Positions 14,155-23,211 of a stretch of DNA of 46,797 nucleotides are shown piece by piece. Origin of the DNA: an uncultured archaeon (GTDB taxonomy: Archaea > Hadarchaeota > Hadarchaeia > Hadarchaeales > WYZ-LMO6); assembly GCA_938074535.1 (NCBI GenBank), contig CALJER010000039.1, positions 1 through 46,797 on the forward strand, read 5' to 3'. Below the pieces are notes generated by a model. The model ran no database searches, was not told the DNA's origin, and was given only the letters and a program-made list of their open reading frames with translations. Within the stretch, counting starts at the first letter, position 1. Each line of letters opens with the position of its first letter. Made by a program: the position numbers and the translations under genes.

Positions 14155-16467
14155 ATGGGCGTCTACATAGAGCGGCTGGAGGACCTGAGCAGAAGCGACC
14201 TGCCCAAAGTGGGGGGAAAGGCCGCCAACCTCGGGGAGATGCACAACGCCGGCCTGCCCGTCCCCTACGCCTTCGTGATCAACACCCGCGCCTACCTGGA
14301 ATTCGTGGAAAAGAACGGACTGAGGGGGAAGATCAGGGAGCTCCTCTCCAGGACGAACGTGGATGATCCCTCGGAACTGGAGAGGAACACGGAGAGGCTG
14401 CGCTCCATGATAGAGGGCTCCCCCATGCCCCCCGAGATAAGGGAGGAGATCCTGAGGGAGTACCGCGACCTCTCCAGGAGGTTCGGGAAGGAGGAGGAGT
14501 ACGTGGCGGTGAGGAGCTCCGCCACCGCCGAGGACGTGCCCGACGCCTCCTTCGCCGGGCAGCAGCTCACCCTGCTCAACGTGAAGGGGGAGGAAGAGGT
14601 GCTGGAAGCCGTGAAGAAGTGCTGGGCCTCCCTCTTCACCTCCAGGGCCACCTTCTACCGGGCCAAAAAGGGCTTCGAGCACGAGAAGGTGCTCATCGCC
14701 CTGGTGGTGCAGAAGCAGCTGGGAATGCTGGGGGAGGAGGGCTACCTGCAGGGAAGGTACAAGGCCGGGGTGGGCTTCACCCTCCACCCCTCGACCGGGG
14801 ACAGGAGCAAGATCGTGGTGGAAGCCTCCTGGGGCCAGGGAGAAGCGGTGGTCTCGGGGGCGGTGACCCCGGACACCTACGTCCTGGACAAGCGAACGGG
14901 GGAGGTGGTGGAGAAGCACGTCTCCTCCAAATCCAGGATGTCCGTGGTCTCCCCCGACGGCGGCCTGAGGGAGAGGGAGGTGCCCCCGGAAATGGTGGGG
15001 AGGGAGTGCCTGACGAAGGACGAGCTCAGGCAGCTCTGGGAACTCGCCCTGAAGCTGGAGGAGCACTACAGGTCCCCCCAGGACTTCGAGTGGGCCAGCG
15101 AGGACGGAAGGGTCTTTTTGCTGCAGGCCAGGCCCGTGACGGTCTTCTACGAGGAGAAGGCGGTGGAGGTGGAGGTGAAGCACCCGCCCCTCCTCAAGGG
15201 CCTCCCGGCCTCCCCGGGGGCCGCCATCGGAACGGTCAGGGTGGTGAGGAGCCCGCAGGAGGCCGCCCAGAAGCTGAGGAAGGGGGACCTCCTGGTCACG
15301 GAGATGACCTCCCCCGACTGGGTGCCCTACATGAAAATTGCCGCCGGCATCATCACCACGGAGGGCGGGATCACCTCCCACGCGGCCATCGTCTCCAGGG
15401 AGCTGGGAATACCCTGCATCGTGGGGGCCAAGGACGCGCTGAAGGTCCTCTCGGAGGGCATGGTCGTGACGCTGGACTCCAGGAAGGGAGTGGTCTACGC
15501 CGGGGAGGTCCCGGAGCTGCTCGCCAGGGAAAAGGCCCTGGAGGTCTCCCCGGAGGAGGTGAGGGGGCTGAAGACCAGCACGAAGATCCTGATGAACCTG
15601 GGGGAGCCCGACGAGATAGGGAGGTACAGGGACCTGCCCTTCGAGGGCATAGGGCTGATGAGGGTGGAGTTCATCATCGCCAGCTGGGTGGGGCAGCACC
15701 CCAACCACCTGCTGGAGAGGGGGGAGGGAGACCTCTACACGGAAAAGCTGGCGGAGGGAATAGCGAGGGTGGCGGAGGCCATCTACCCCAGGTTCGTGGT
15801 GGTGAGGTTCTCCGACTTCAAGACGAACGAGTACAGGAAGCTGAAGGGAGGGGAGAAGTACGAGCCCGCGGAGGCCAACCCCATGCTTGGCTGGAGGGGG
15901 GTATCCAGGTACATCAGCCCGCAGTTCGAGCAGGCCTTCAGGCTGGAGTGCAGGGCCATCAGGAAGGTGAGGGAGAAGGGACTGGACAACGTGTGGGTGA
16001 TGCTCCCGTTCGTGCGCACCGTCTGGGAGGTGGAGAGGTGCCTGCAGATCATGAAGGAGGAGGGACTGGAGAGGGGGGGAACCTTCAAGATCTGGCTGAT
16101 GGCCGAGGTCCCCAGCATCGTCTTCCTGGCGGAGGAGTTCTCCAGGTTCTGCGACGGCTTCAGCATAGGGAGCAACGACCTCACCCAGCTGGTGCTGGGG
16201 GTGGACCGGGACTCGGGAATCCTGGCCAACATGGGGTACTTCGATGAGAGGAACGAGGCGGTGAAGAGGGCGATAGAGGAGCTCATAAGGAAGGCCCACG
16301 CGAAGGGGGTGACGGTCTCCATCTGCGGCCAGGCCCCCAGCGTCTATCCCGAGTTCACGGAGTTCCTGGTGAGGTGCGGGATAGACAGCGTCTCCGTCAA
16401 CCCGGACACCGTGGCCAGGACCAAGCTGCTGGTGTACCAGATGGAGGAGAAGCTGAAGAAAGGATGA
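14155..16467 (+). CDS. ppsA: Phosphoenolpyruvate synthase (pyruvate, water dikinase)
   Basis: PpsA makes PEP from pyruvate and ATP, releasing AMP and phosphate, and is the gluconeogenic entry from acetyl-CoA-derived pyruvate in archaea. The 770-residue chain has the ATP-grasp domain (KVGGKAANLGEM, VRSSATAEDVPDASFAGQQ), the swivelling histidine domain (GGITSHAAIVSRELGIPC, with the phosphorylated His) and the C-terminal barrel (GSNDLTQLVLGVDRD, ICGQAPSVYPEF). The ATG at 14155 follows GGGGAAG; the much longer upstream frame is antisense to NadX and is not used. The stop overlaps the ATG of the agmatinase-like gene (ATGA). Confidence 0.95.
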   Translation: MGVYIERLEDLSRSDLPKVGGKAANLGEMHNAGLPVPYAFVINTRAYLEFVEKNGLRGKIRELLSRTNVDDPSELERNTERLRSMIEGSPMPPEIREEILREYRDLSRRFGKEEEYVAVRSSATAEDVPDASFAGQQLTLLNVKGEEEVLEAVKKCWASLFTSRATFYRAKKGFEHEKVLIALVVQKQLGMLGEEGYLQGRYKAGVGFTLHPSTGDRSKIVVEASWGQGEAVVSGAVTPDTYVLDKRTGEVVEKHVSSKSRMSVVSPDGGLREREVPPEMVGRECLTKDELRQLWELALKLEEHYRSPQDFEWASEDGRVFLLQARPVTVFYEEKAVEVEVKHPPLLKGLPASPGAAIGTVRVVRSPQEAAQKLRKGDLLVTEMTSPDWVPYMKIAAGIITTEGGITSHAAIVSRELGIPCIVGAKDALKVLSEGMVVTLDSRKGVVYAGEVPELLAREKALEVSPEEVRGLKTSTKILMNLGEPDEIGRYRDLPFEGIGLMRVEFIIASWVGQHPNHLLERGEGDLYTEKLAEGIARVAEAIYPRFVVVRFSDFKTNEYRKLKGGEKYEPAEANPMLGWRGVSRYISPQFEQAFRLECRAIRKVREKGLDNVWVMLPFVRTVWEVERCLQIMKEEGLERGGTFKIWLMAEVPSIVFLAEEFSRFCDGFSIGSNDLTQLVLGVDRDSGILANMGYFDERNEAVKRAIEELIRKAHAKGVTVSICGQAPSVYPEFTEFLVRCGIDSVSVNPDTVARTKLLVYQMEEKLKKG

Positions 16468-17327
16468 GCCCTGAGTACATAAGCGTGAAGCCCGGTTTCG
16501 GGGGGCTGGAGGGAAGCTATGAGGACGCGGAGGTGGTCTTCCTCGGCATCCCCCTCGACTCCACCTCCTCCTACCGCACCGGAACCCGCTTTGGCCCCTC
16601 CCGGATAAGGGAGGCCTCCCTCAACCTGGAGACCCATCTGATGTCCCTGGGCGTGGAGCTGGAGGAGAGGTGGAGGGTGGCCGACCTGGGGGACCTGCTG
16701 CTCTCCTCGGAGCTGGGGGAGGACGGCCGCAGGATAAGGGAAGCCGTGAAAGGGCTCCTGGAGGACGGAAAGATCCCCGCCCTGCTGGGGGGGGAGCACA
16801 CCCTCACCCTTTTCTCCCTCCAGGCCTTCGGGGAGGTCTACCTGCTGCAGCTGGACGCCCACCGGGACCTCAGGGAGGAGTACCTGGGGAGCAGGATCAA
16901 CCACGCCACGGTGATGAGGAGGGTCCTGGAGCGCCTGGATCCGGGGAGACTGATTCAGCTTGGGGTCAGGTCCTCCTCCTCGGGGGAGGCCAGGTTCGCG
17001 GAGGAGAGGGGAATCAGGTGCTACACCTCCGAGCAGCTCCTGGCGGAGGGGAGGAAAGCCGTGGAGGAGGTGAGGAGGGAAGTGGGCTCCTCCCCCGTGT
17101 ACCTCACCCTGGATGTGGACGTGCTTGACCCCGCCTTCGCCCCGGCCGTCTCCACCCCGGAGCCCGGGGGCCTCAGCAGCCTGGACCTCCTCAGGATCCT
17201 GCGCGGGCTGAAGGGCCTGAACATAAGGGGCTTCGACGTGGTGGAGGTGGCCCCGCCCTTCGACACGGGTCAGACGGCCTTCGCGGCGGCCAGGGCCATC
17301 TACGAGCTGCTGGGGATCCTCCTCTAG
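16464..17327 (+). CDS. speB: Agmatinase / ureohydrolase family protein
   Basis: The 287-residue protein belongs to the arginase/agmatinase family of binuclear Mn enzymes. Metal-ligand motifs are all present: [13 protein letters not shown], and [21 protein letters not shown]. Agmatinase releases urea from agmatine to give putrescine, and archaea generally use this route to polyamines; arginase or guanidinobutyrase activity cannot be excluded. The ATG overlaps the PpsA stop, so the two are translationally coupled although metabolically unrelated. The stop codon shares a CTAG with the convergent L10e gene. Confidence 0.88.
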   Translation: MSPEYISVKPGFGGLEGSYEDAEVVFLGIPLDSTSSYRTGTRFGPSRIREASLNLETHLMSLGVELEERWRVADLGDLLLSSELGEDGRRIREAVKGLLEDGKIPALLGGEHTLTLFSLQAFGEVYLLQLDAHRDLREEYLGSRINHATVMRRVLERLDPGRLIQLGVRSSSSGEARFAEERGIRCYTSEQLLAEGRKAVEEVRREVGSSPVYLTLDVDVLDPAFAPAVSTPEPGGLSSLDLLRILRGLKGLNIRGFDVVEVAPPFDTGQTAFAAARAIYELLGILL

Positions 17328-17833
17328 CTCCCGGCCTTCTCCACCACCGTTTTCCACCTGAGGGGGAGCTTGCTCACCGCCCGGTCCAGGGCCTCCTTCG
17401 CCAGGCCGAGGAACTGCTCCGGGACCCTGACGGTCATCACCTTCTGGTCCGCCTTCACCCTCACCGCCGTGCCTATCGGTCTTCCGAAGGCCAGGCGCAT
17501 GCCCTCCGAAACTCTGTCCGCCCCCGCCCCCAGAGCCATGGGATGGTCCCTCAGGATCTGGTGGGGATAGAGACGGATCTTGAAGTGGTAGTTCTCCCTT
17601 CCCGCCCTGGTCTCCAGCAGGCGGTTGGCCGCCATGCGGGCCGCCTCCAGGGCGTTGTGCCTGATCTGCCCCTGCTCCCGAGCCACCAGCGAGACCTCCA
17701 CGGGGAACTCCCCGCTGGGGTTGCCCATGTCGAAGAAGGTCACGCGCGACCCTGGCACCCCGTCCACGAACTCCCTCCTGGTGTAGGCCGGGCCGCTGAA
17801 GTGCCTGTAGCACTTGCCTGGTTTCAGGGGCAT
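17324..17833 (-). CDS. rpl10e: 50S ribosomal protein L10e (uL16)
   Basis: The 169-residue protein is the archaeal form of uL16, which sits near the A-site tRNA and the peptidyl-transferase centre. Recognisable segments are [48 protein letters not shown] and [11 protein letters not shown]. Length matches archaeal homologues. It lies just downstream of L41e and overlaps the agmatinase stop codon. A TTTAAG stretch about 30 bases upstream of the start (near 17862-17867) may be its own promoter. Confidence 0.96.
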   Translation of the reverse strand: MPLKPGKCYRHFSGPAYTRREFVDGVPGSRVTFFDMGNPSGEFPVEVSLVAREQGQIRHNALEAARMAANRLLETRAGRENYHFKIRLYPHQILRDHPMALGAGADRVSEGMRLAFGRPIGTAVRVKADQKVMTVRVPEQFLGLAKEALDRAVSKLPLRWKTVVEKAGS

Positions 17834-17875
17834 GCTCCCTCCCTAACCTCCCTGTCTCCGGCTTAAACCCTTTCC

Positions 17876-17989
17876 TCAGACCCCCGTCTTCCTCTGCCTC
17901 AGCCTCCTGAGCTTCCTCCGCATGCGTTTCCTCACCCACTTCCAGCGCATCCGTCCCTTCTTCTTCCACTTCCTGGGTCTCTTTCCCAT
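17876..17989 (-). CDS. rpl41e: 50S ribosomal protein L41e
   Basis: A 37-residue frame starts with [18 protein letters not shown] and continues as an unbroken run of arginine and lysine, ending KTGV. That is the complete archaeal L41e, among the smallest ribosomal proteins, which forms one helix bridging the subunits. It is far below normal gene-length cut-offs and easily missed. It lies between TrpRS and L10e on the same strand (gaps of 38 and 42 bases). Confidence 0.92.
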   Translation of the reverse strand: MGKRPRKWKKKGRMRWKWVRKRMRRKLRRLRQRKTGV

Positions 17990-18027
17990 GGGGGTCCCCT
18001 TCCTCCTGCTCCGGGAGGATTAAAACC

Positions 18028-19134
18028 CTAGGGGGAGATCCGCCGCAGAAGCCTCTCCACCCCGGGCCTCACCTCCCTCCTCCTCTCCTCCAGCTCCCTC
18101 AGGAACCCCTTCACCCTCCCTATCAGCTCCTCCTTGCACTCCCCGCAGATGATCTCCCCCCTCTCGCACCTCTCCTTGAGCTCCAGGAGCTCCCTGTCCT
18201 CGGGTGCGAAGTGGTACATGCAGAGCTCGTACACCAGGCACTTGGAGGGCTCCCCCCCCTTCTCCCTCTGCTCCCTGGCCGTGGGCCTGCCCCCCGTGAG
18301 GGCGTCCCAGAGTTTCCTCTCCCACACCTCCGGCGGGTCGGTGAGGAAGAGGGCGGAGTCGGGCCTGCTGCTGGACATCTTCCCCCCGAAGAGGTCCCTC
18401 ATCAGGCGGTGGTAGGTGGAGGAGGGGGGAAGGAAGCCGTACTCCTCGGAGAACTTGGCCGCCACGTCCCTGGCCAGCCTGAGGTGCGGATCCTGGTCCA
18501 CCCCCACCGGGACCACGGTGGGCCTGGGGCCGCCGAACTCCTCCAGCTGGGGATGAAGGATGTCCGCCACATCTATCATGGGATAGTAGAGGTGGGAGAG
18601 GTGCGTCTCCCCGGAGAAGCCGTAGATGGCCCTCACCTCGCTGAAATTCACCCTGCGGGCCAGGCTGTAGGCAAGGCCCTGCACCTGCTGGCTCCTGGAC
18701 TGGAAGTACACCCTGCACCTCTCCAGCTCCAGCCCCAGGGCCTCGCAGTTCACCAGGTACTCCTCGAAGGCTATCTTCCTGCCGAGGTCGTAGGGGATGC
18801 CCCTGGCCGAGAAGGCCTCCATGTCCGCCACGCACAGGAAGATCTCCCCCCCTTTCCTCTGGTACCAGATGAGCTGGTCCACCACCATCTTGTGACCCAG
18901 GTGCATCCTCCCGCTGGGCATGAGGCCCGTCATCACCGCGTACCGCCCTCCCCCCATCCTCTCCAGGACCCTCTCGAAGTCCCTGTGCCCGAAGATCACG
19001 CCCCTCCTCATCAGGTGGGGGGGATCGGGGATGCTGGGGAGGAGCTCCTCCAGCGGCCTGATCCCGAACTCCTGCATGAGCCTGGCATAGTCCTCCGGCA
19101 CCTCCATCCCCCAGGGATCGAGCCCCTCCGGCAT
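18028..19134 (-). CDS. trpS: Tryptophanyl-tRNA synthetase
   Basis: The 368-residue class I synthetase charges tRNA-Trp. It has the archaeal/eukaryotic-type order: an N-terminal extension (LDPWGMEVPEDYARLM), the HIGH-equivalent in SGRMHLGHKM, PVGVDQDPHLRLARD, and the KMSKS-equivalent GGKMSSSRPDSA. An EIICGECKEEL block near the C-terminus is typical of archaeal TrpRS. The ATG at 19134 shares its A with the TAA of endA upstream, so the two genes are coupled. Confidence 0.95.
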   Translation of the reverse strand: MPEGLDPWGMEVPEDYARLMQEFGIRPLEELLPSIPDPPHLMRRGVIFGHRDFERVLERMGGGRYAVMTGLMPSGRMHLGHKMVVDQLIWYQRKGGEIFLCVADMEAFSARGIPYDLGRKIAFEEYLVNCEALGLELERCRVYFQSRSQQVQGLAYSLARRVNFSEVRAIYGFSGETHLSHLYYPMIDVADILHPQLEEFGGPRPTVVPVGVDQDPHLRLARDVAAKFSEEYGFLPPSSTYHRLMRDLFGGKMSSSRPDSALFLTDPPEVWERKLWDALTGGRPTAREQREKGGEPSKCLVYELCMYHFAPEDRELLELKERCERGEIICGECKEELIGRVKGFLRELEERRREVRPGVERLLRRISP

Positions 19135-19667
19135 TACGGCTTCTCCCTCCTGAGGGAGTAGTAGGTCACGTCCCCCTCGTCGTCCACCACCGCGAAGAGC
19201 ATGGTCTTCCTCACGGAGTGGGCCAGCCTGACGGCCCTGGCCAGCTCGGGCGGGGAGAGCCTGATGCCCTCCTTCAGGGCGTGCACCAGGTACCTGGAGT
19301 GGGCCTCCCCCGGCTTCTCCCCCCTGCCGTACACCCTGAAGTGGGCCCCGAACTTCAGCCCCGTCTTCACCACGTAGCCCCTGGAGCGCAGGTCGGAGTA
19401 AACGGCGTACTTCACCACCAGCTCTGGATCCAGCCTGGAGAACCTCCGGCAGAGCTCCTCCCAGCCCAGGGGCTTCTCCGATTTGCCGTCCACGGCCTCC
19501 GCCTTCCCGTTTTCCAGCAGGTAGAGGACCTCCAGCGGGGAGAGCTGCAGCCTTCCCCCGCTCAGCGGCTTGCCGAAGGCCCCCTTCTGGTAGAGCTGGT
19601 TGGCCCGGTCCTCCTCCAGCACCAGCCCCCTGTCCCTGTAGACCCTCACCCTCACCGGAGGCTCCAT
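19134..19667 (-). CDS. endA: tRNA-splicing endonuclease
   Basis: EndA cuts archaeal tRNA introns at bulge-helix-bulge sites. The 177-residue length indicates the homotetramer-type subunit. The catalytic triad is visible: tyrosine in FRVYGRG, histidine in GEAHSRYLV and lysine in SVRKTMLFAVV. The C-terminal DVTYYSLRRE strand fits the nuclease fold. An ATG at 19667 and a GTG one codon earlier are equally possible starts. A substrate, tRNA-Tyr with a 13-nt intron, is encoded in the same window. The gene overlaps trpS by one base. Confidence 0.94.
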   Translation of the reverse strand: MEPPVRVRVYRDRGLVLEEDRANQLYQKGAFGKPLSGGRLQLSPLEVLYLLENGKAEAVDGKSEKPLGWEELCRRFSRLDPELVVKYAVYSDLRSRGYVVKTGLKFGAHFRVYGRGEKPGEAHSRYLVHALKEGIRLSPPELARAVRLAHSVRKTMLFAVVDDEGDVTYYSLRREKP

Positions 19668-19705
19668 CACATCCCACTGGGAGCTCCGCTAAAAAAGCCG
19701 GACGC

Positions 19706-21895
19706 TCAGTCCATGAACTCCTCGGGCCTGGGCACCTCCAGCTTCAGACCCTTCCTCTTCCTGGTGTTCGCCACCACCTGGGCCTGGAGCTCTGGGGAGA
19801 GCCGCTCGAAGCGTTCGAACTCCGTGGCCCAGATCGCCCTCCCCTCCGTCTCCGAGCGCATCTCCGCCGCCAGGCCGAAGGAGTTGGCCACGGGGAGGTG
19901 GGCCTTTATCACCGTGACGGCCTCCCCCTCCGGCTCCATGGCCACGATCCTTCCCCTCCTCCCCTGGATCACCTTGATCGCCCCTCCCATGAACTCGGTG
20001 GGGACGCGCACCTCCAGCCTGAAGAGGGGCTCCAGGACGACGGGGTTGGCCATGAGAACGCAGGCCTGGATGGGGCGCCTCACCGCGGGTATGATCTGGG
20101 CGGGACCCCTGTGGACCGAGTCCTCGTGGAGCATCGCGTCGTTCAGGATGACCTTCACCCCCCTCATGGGCTCCCTCATCACCGGCCCCTCGTTGCACAC
20201 CTGCGTGAAGGCCTCCCTGATGTAGTCCTCCACCTCCCCCATGTACTGGACCCCCTTGGTCATGTCGACGAGGATGTTCCCCCCCACCACCGCCATCACA
20301 CCCTTGGCCGCGTCGGCGCTCCAGCCCAGCTTCCTCAGGACGGAGGCCCTCTCCCTGGCCTCCTGCTTGTCCGTGACCCTCTTCTCATCCAGGGCCTTCA
20401 GCACCTCGGGCTCCAGCGGCTCCACGCTGATCTGGAAGCGGTTGTGCTTGTTCGGCGACTTCCCCTCCACCGGCCCGGCCTTTCCGGTCACGGTCTCCCG
20501 GTAGACCACCAGCGGCTCCGAGGTCTTGATTTCCAGGCCCGCCTCCTTCAGCTTGTACTCCACGATCTCCAGGTGCACCTCACCCATCCCCGAGATCAGG
20601 TACTCCCCCGTCTCCTCGTTGATCTTGACCCTCACGTTGGGATCCTCCCTCGCGATCTTGTTGAGCTGGTTGACCAGCTTGGGAAGATCCTGGAAGTTCT
20701 TGGGCTCTATGGCCAGCGTGACCACGGGTTCGCTTATGTACCTGAGCTCCTCGAAACCCACCCCCTCCACCCCCGCCTCCACCAGGGTCTCCCCCACCGC
20801 CGCCTCCTTCAGGCCTATGATGGCCGCTATGTTCCCGGCCGGGACCTTCTCCACGATCTCCCTCCTGGGCCCTATGTAGATTCCCACCTGCTGGATGCGG
20901 GCCTCCTGCCCGGAGCCCACCAGCCTCACGGTCCTGCCCTTCTCCACCGTCCCGGAGAAGACCCTGCCCGTGCTGATCACCCCCGCCTGCTCGTCCACGA
21001 TGATGTCGGTGATGATCATGCAGATCTTCCCTCGGGGGTCGCAGGAGAGCATGGACCTCCCCAGCTCGCTGTTCAGGTCCCCCTTCCAGAGGATGGGGAT
21101 GCGCAGCTTCTGGGCCTCCAGGGGGTCGGGGAGGTGCCTCACCACCATGTCCAGCACCACCTCGTAGACCGGCGTGCGCTTCGCCAGTTCCTCCCTCCTC
21201 CCCTCCTTCGAGGCCTCCAGCACTTCCCTGAAGGTGATGTTCCTCTTCTTCATCTGGGGGACGGAGAGGGCCCACTTCTCCTTCGCCGAGCCGAAGGCCA
21301 CCGATCCCTCCTCCACCTTCACCTGCCAGCGCTCCGCCAGCTCCCTGGGGGCGTACTTCCTCAGGAGCTCGTTGAACTGGGAGATGAGCCTGGCCAGCCT
21401 GGCCTGGATGGCCTCCGGGGGCAGCTTGAGCTCGTCTATCAGCCTGTCCACCTTGTTGATGAAGAGGACGGGCCTGGTGTACTCCTGCAGGGCCTGCCTG
21501 ACCACGGTCTCGGTCTGGGGCATGATGCCCTCCACCGCATCCATCACCACGATGGCCCCGTCGATGGCCCTGAGCGCCCTCGTGACGTCCCCCGTGAAGT
21601 CCACGTGCCCCGGGGTGTCCAGCAGGTTGATCAGGTACTCCCCGTCCTCCAGCTCGTGCACCAGGCTCACGGCCGAGGTCTGGACGGTGATGCCCCTCTG
21701 CTGCTCTATCTCGAGGAAGTCCGTGAAGAGCTGCTCCCCGGCGAGCTCGAAGCTTATGATGCCAGAGGCCGCCACCAGGGAGTCGGTGAGGGTGGTCTTC
21801 CCGTGGTCGACGTGGGCCACTATCCCGATGTTCCTCACCCTCCTGGTCTCCCACATCAGCCTCTCTATTTCGGAGACATGCTTGTACCGGTGCAT
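19706..21895 (-). CDS. fusA: Elongation factor 2 (aEF-2)
   Basis: The 729-residue translocation GTPase shows all G motifs: AHVDHGKTTL, DTPGHVDFTG and FINKVDRLIDE. The domain IV loop LHEDSVHRGPAQ contains the histidine that archaea and eukaryotes convert to diphthamide, which distinguishes it from bacterial EF-G. Length is normal. The ATG at 21895 follows AGGTGAGG. It is downstream of the DUF1512 gene by 27 bases and lies within a translation-related cluster. Confidence 0.97.
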   Translation of the reverse strand: MHRYKHVSEIERLMWETRRVRNIGIVAHVDHGKTTLTDSLVAASGIISFELAGEQLFTDFLEIEQQRGITVQTSAVSLVHELEDGEYLINLLDTPGHVDFTGDVTRALRAIDGAIVVMDAVEGIMPQTETVVRQALQEYTRPVLFINKVDRLIDELKLPPEAIQARLARLISQFNELLRKYAPRELAERWQVKVEEGSVAFGSAKEKWALSVPQMKKRNITFREVLEASKEGRREELAKRTPVYEVVLDMVVRHLPDPLEAQKLRIPILWKGDLNSELGRSMLSCDPRGKICMIITDIIVDEQAGVISTGRVFSGTVEKGRTVRLVGSGQEARIQQVGIYIGPRREIVEKVPAGNIAAIIGLKEAAVGETLVEAGVEGVGFEELRYISEPVVTLAIEPKNFQDLPKLVNQLNKIAREDPNVRVKINEETGEYLISGMGEVHLEIVEYKLKEAGLEIKTSEPLVVYRETVTGKAGPVEGKSPNKHNRFQISVEPLEPEVLKALDEKRVTDKQEARERASVLRKLGWSADAAKGVMAVVGGNILVDMTKGVQYMGEVEDYIREAFTQVCNEGPVMREPMRGVKVILNDAMLHEDSVHRGPAQIIPAVRRPIQACVLMANPVVLEPLFRLEVRVPTEFMGGAIKVIQGRRGRIVAMEPEGEAVTVIKAHLPVANSFGLAAEMRSETEGRAIWATEFERFERLSPELQAQVVANTRKRKGLKLEVPRPEEFMD

Positions 21896-21922
21896 GCCCT
21901 CACCTTTGCAAAAACCTTACCC

Positions 21923-23104
21923 CTAAACGGGGATAAATAGCTTGTTCGATTCTATTTCTTCTTCCTTAGCGGGGGGAGGGAACTCCGTGGGCAGGTCCTT
22001 TCCCTGCCCTATCCCTATCGTGTTGCCTATCCCGGCCACGATCACCCAGTCCCCCCTCTTCGTCCTCTCCCTCACGGCCCTCTTCACCCTCTCCACCGTG
22101 TCCTCCGCCGCCCTGGCGATCCTGCTGTTCATCTGGGTGATGGCCTCCCTGAAGGACTCCTTGACCACGATGGCGTCGAGGGGAATGCGGTGCTTCACCG
22201 CCACCTGCTCGATCTTGTACTTCTCCGTGGGCGGCCCGCCTATGGCCGCCCCCACCCCCTCGACCACCTCCCCGCTCCTTTCTCCCTCCAGCTTCAGGGC
22301 CGCATCGATCATGATGATCCTGGCGATCTTCCTCCTCCTGACCAGCCGGCTTATGAGCTCCCCGGGCTTGCCCACCCTCCCTCCCGGCCCCTTGGCCTTC
22401 ACCACCAGGAGCCTGCGCCCCTCGAACTCCACCTCCCCCACCACCGTGTCCTTCACCGGCTCCCTCACCTTCGCTCCGTCGAAGAGCTTGGCCGCCACCA
22501 GGGCACCCACCCCGTCCCCTATGGGCTTACCCTCGGAGAACACCTTGGTGGCATCCCTGTAGGCCTTGGCGTACTCCCTGAAGAGGGGCATGTACATCTG
22601 GATGGCCATGGCCAGCTGGTAGCTCTTGGTCTTCTCCGCCAGCAGGAGGAAGTGCCTGACCATACGGTAGAGGTAGTGGCTGGCCATCGCCCCCTCTATC
22701 ACCATCTCCAGGGTGGCCGCCTCCTCAGGACCGGCCTTGGGGGCGAAGCGGGTCACGGCCTCCTCGAACCTCTTCTTCCTGACGTCCAGGATGTGGTCCA
22801 GCCGCTGGATGACCCCCGCCGGATCGTCCGACACGGGCTCGATGGCGAAGAACTCCAAAAAGTTACCCAGCTCCTCCTCCAGGTCCCTCTTGGTGCGCCC
22901 GTGCTTCCCCAGGGAGAGGAGGGCGATCCTCCTGGTCTCCCTCGCCCACTCCTCCAGCTCCCTCACCGACTTCCTCATCTTGGAAAGCAGGAGGTTGGAC
23001 TGCATGGACATCAGCTGGGGAGTGAGGTAGCTCCACAGGACTCCGAAGATGAAGAACATCAGCATCCAGAGCAGCAGGCTCTCCATTCCGGCATCCCAGG
23101 GCAT
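21923..23104 (-). CDS. DUF1512 archaeal membrane protein
   Basis: The 393-residue protein has one N-terminal transmembrane segment (LLLWMLMFFIFGVLWSYL) followed by a long cytoplasmic region. Helical stretches come first (KMRKSVRELEEWARETRR). An alpha/beta part follows, with LVVKAKGPGGRVGKPGE, RIIMIDAALKLEGE and VAEGIGAAIGGP-like glycine-rich turns, ending GIGNTIGIGQG. This matches archaeal DUF1512, whose function is unknown. The lysine- and glycine-rich loops suggest nucleotide or phosphate binding, but that is a guess. It is conserved beside aEF-2 here, with only 27 bases between. Confidence 0.8.
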   Translation of the reverse strand: MPWDAGMESLLLWMLMFFIFGVLWSYLTPQLMSMQSNLLLSKMRKSVRELEEWARETRRIALLSLGKHGRTKRDLEEELGNFLEFFAIEPVSDDPAGVIQRLDHILDVRKKRFEEAVTRFAPKAGPEEAATLEMVIEGAMASHYLYRMVRHFLLLAEKTKSYQLAMAIQMYMPLFREYAKAYRDATKVFSEGKPIGDGVGALVAAKLFDGAKVREPVKDTVVGEVEFEGRRLLVVKAKGPGGRVGKPGELISRLVRRRKIARIIMIDAALKLEGERSGEVVEGVGAAIGGPPTEKYKIEQVAVKHRIPLDAIVVKESFREAITQMNSRIARAAEDTVERVKRAVRERTKRGDWVIVAGIGNTIGIGQGKDLPTEFPPPAKEEEIESNKLFIPV

Positions 23105-23211
23105 GTTTCCCCTTTACTTTTATCCTCTCTCCATAAAACTTTGGGCCGGTTTATAGGGGGGTGCCGCGGCCGGGCCCGAGGGCTTCGAGGAGCGAAGAGG
23201 AGCGGTGAAGC

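Noticed and set aside
19898..21940. 680-residue plus-strand frame opposite aEF-2
   Set aside because: It is antisense to a certain gene. The His/Leu/Pro-rich composition is typical of shadow frames in GC-rich DNA.
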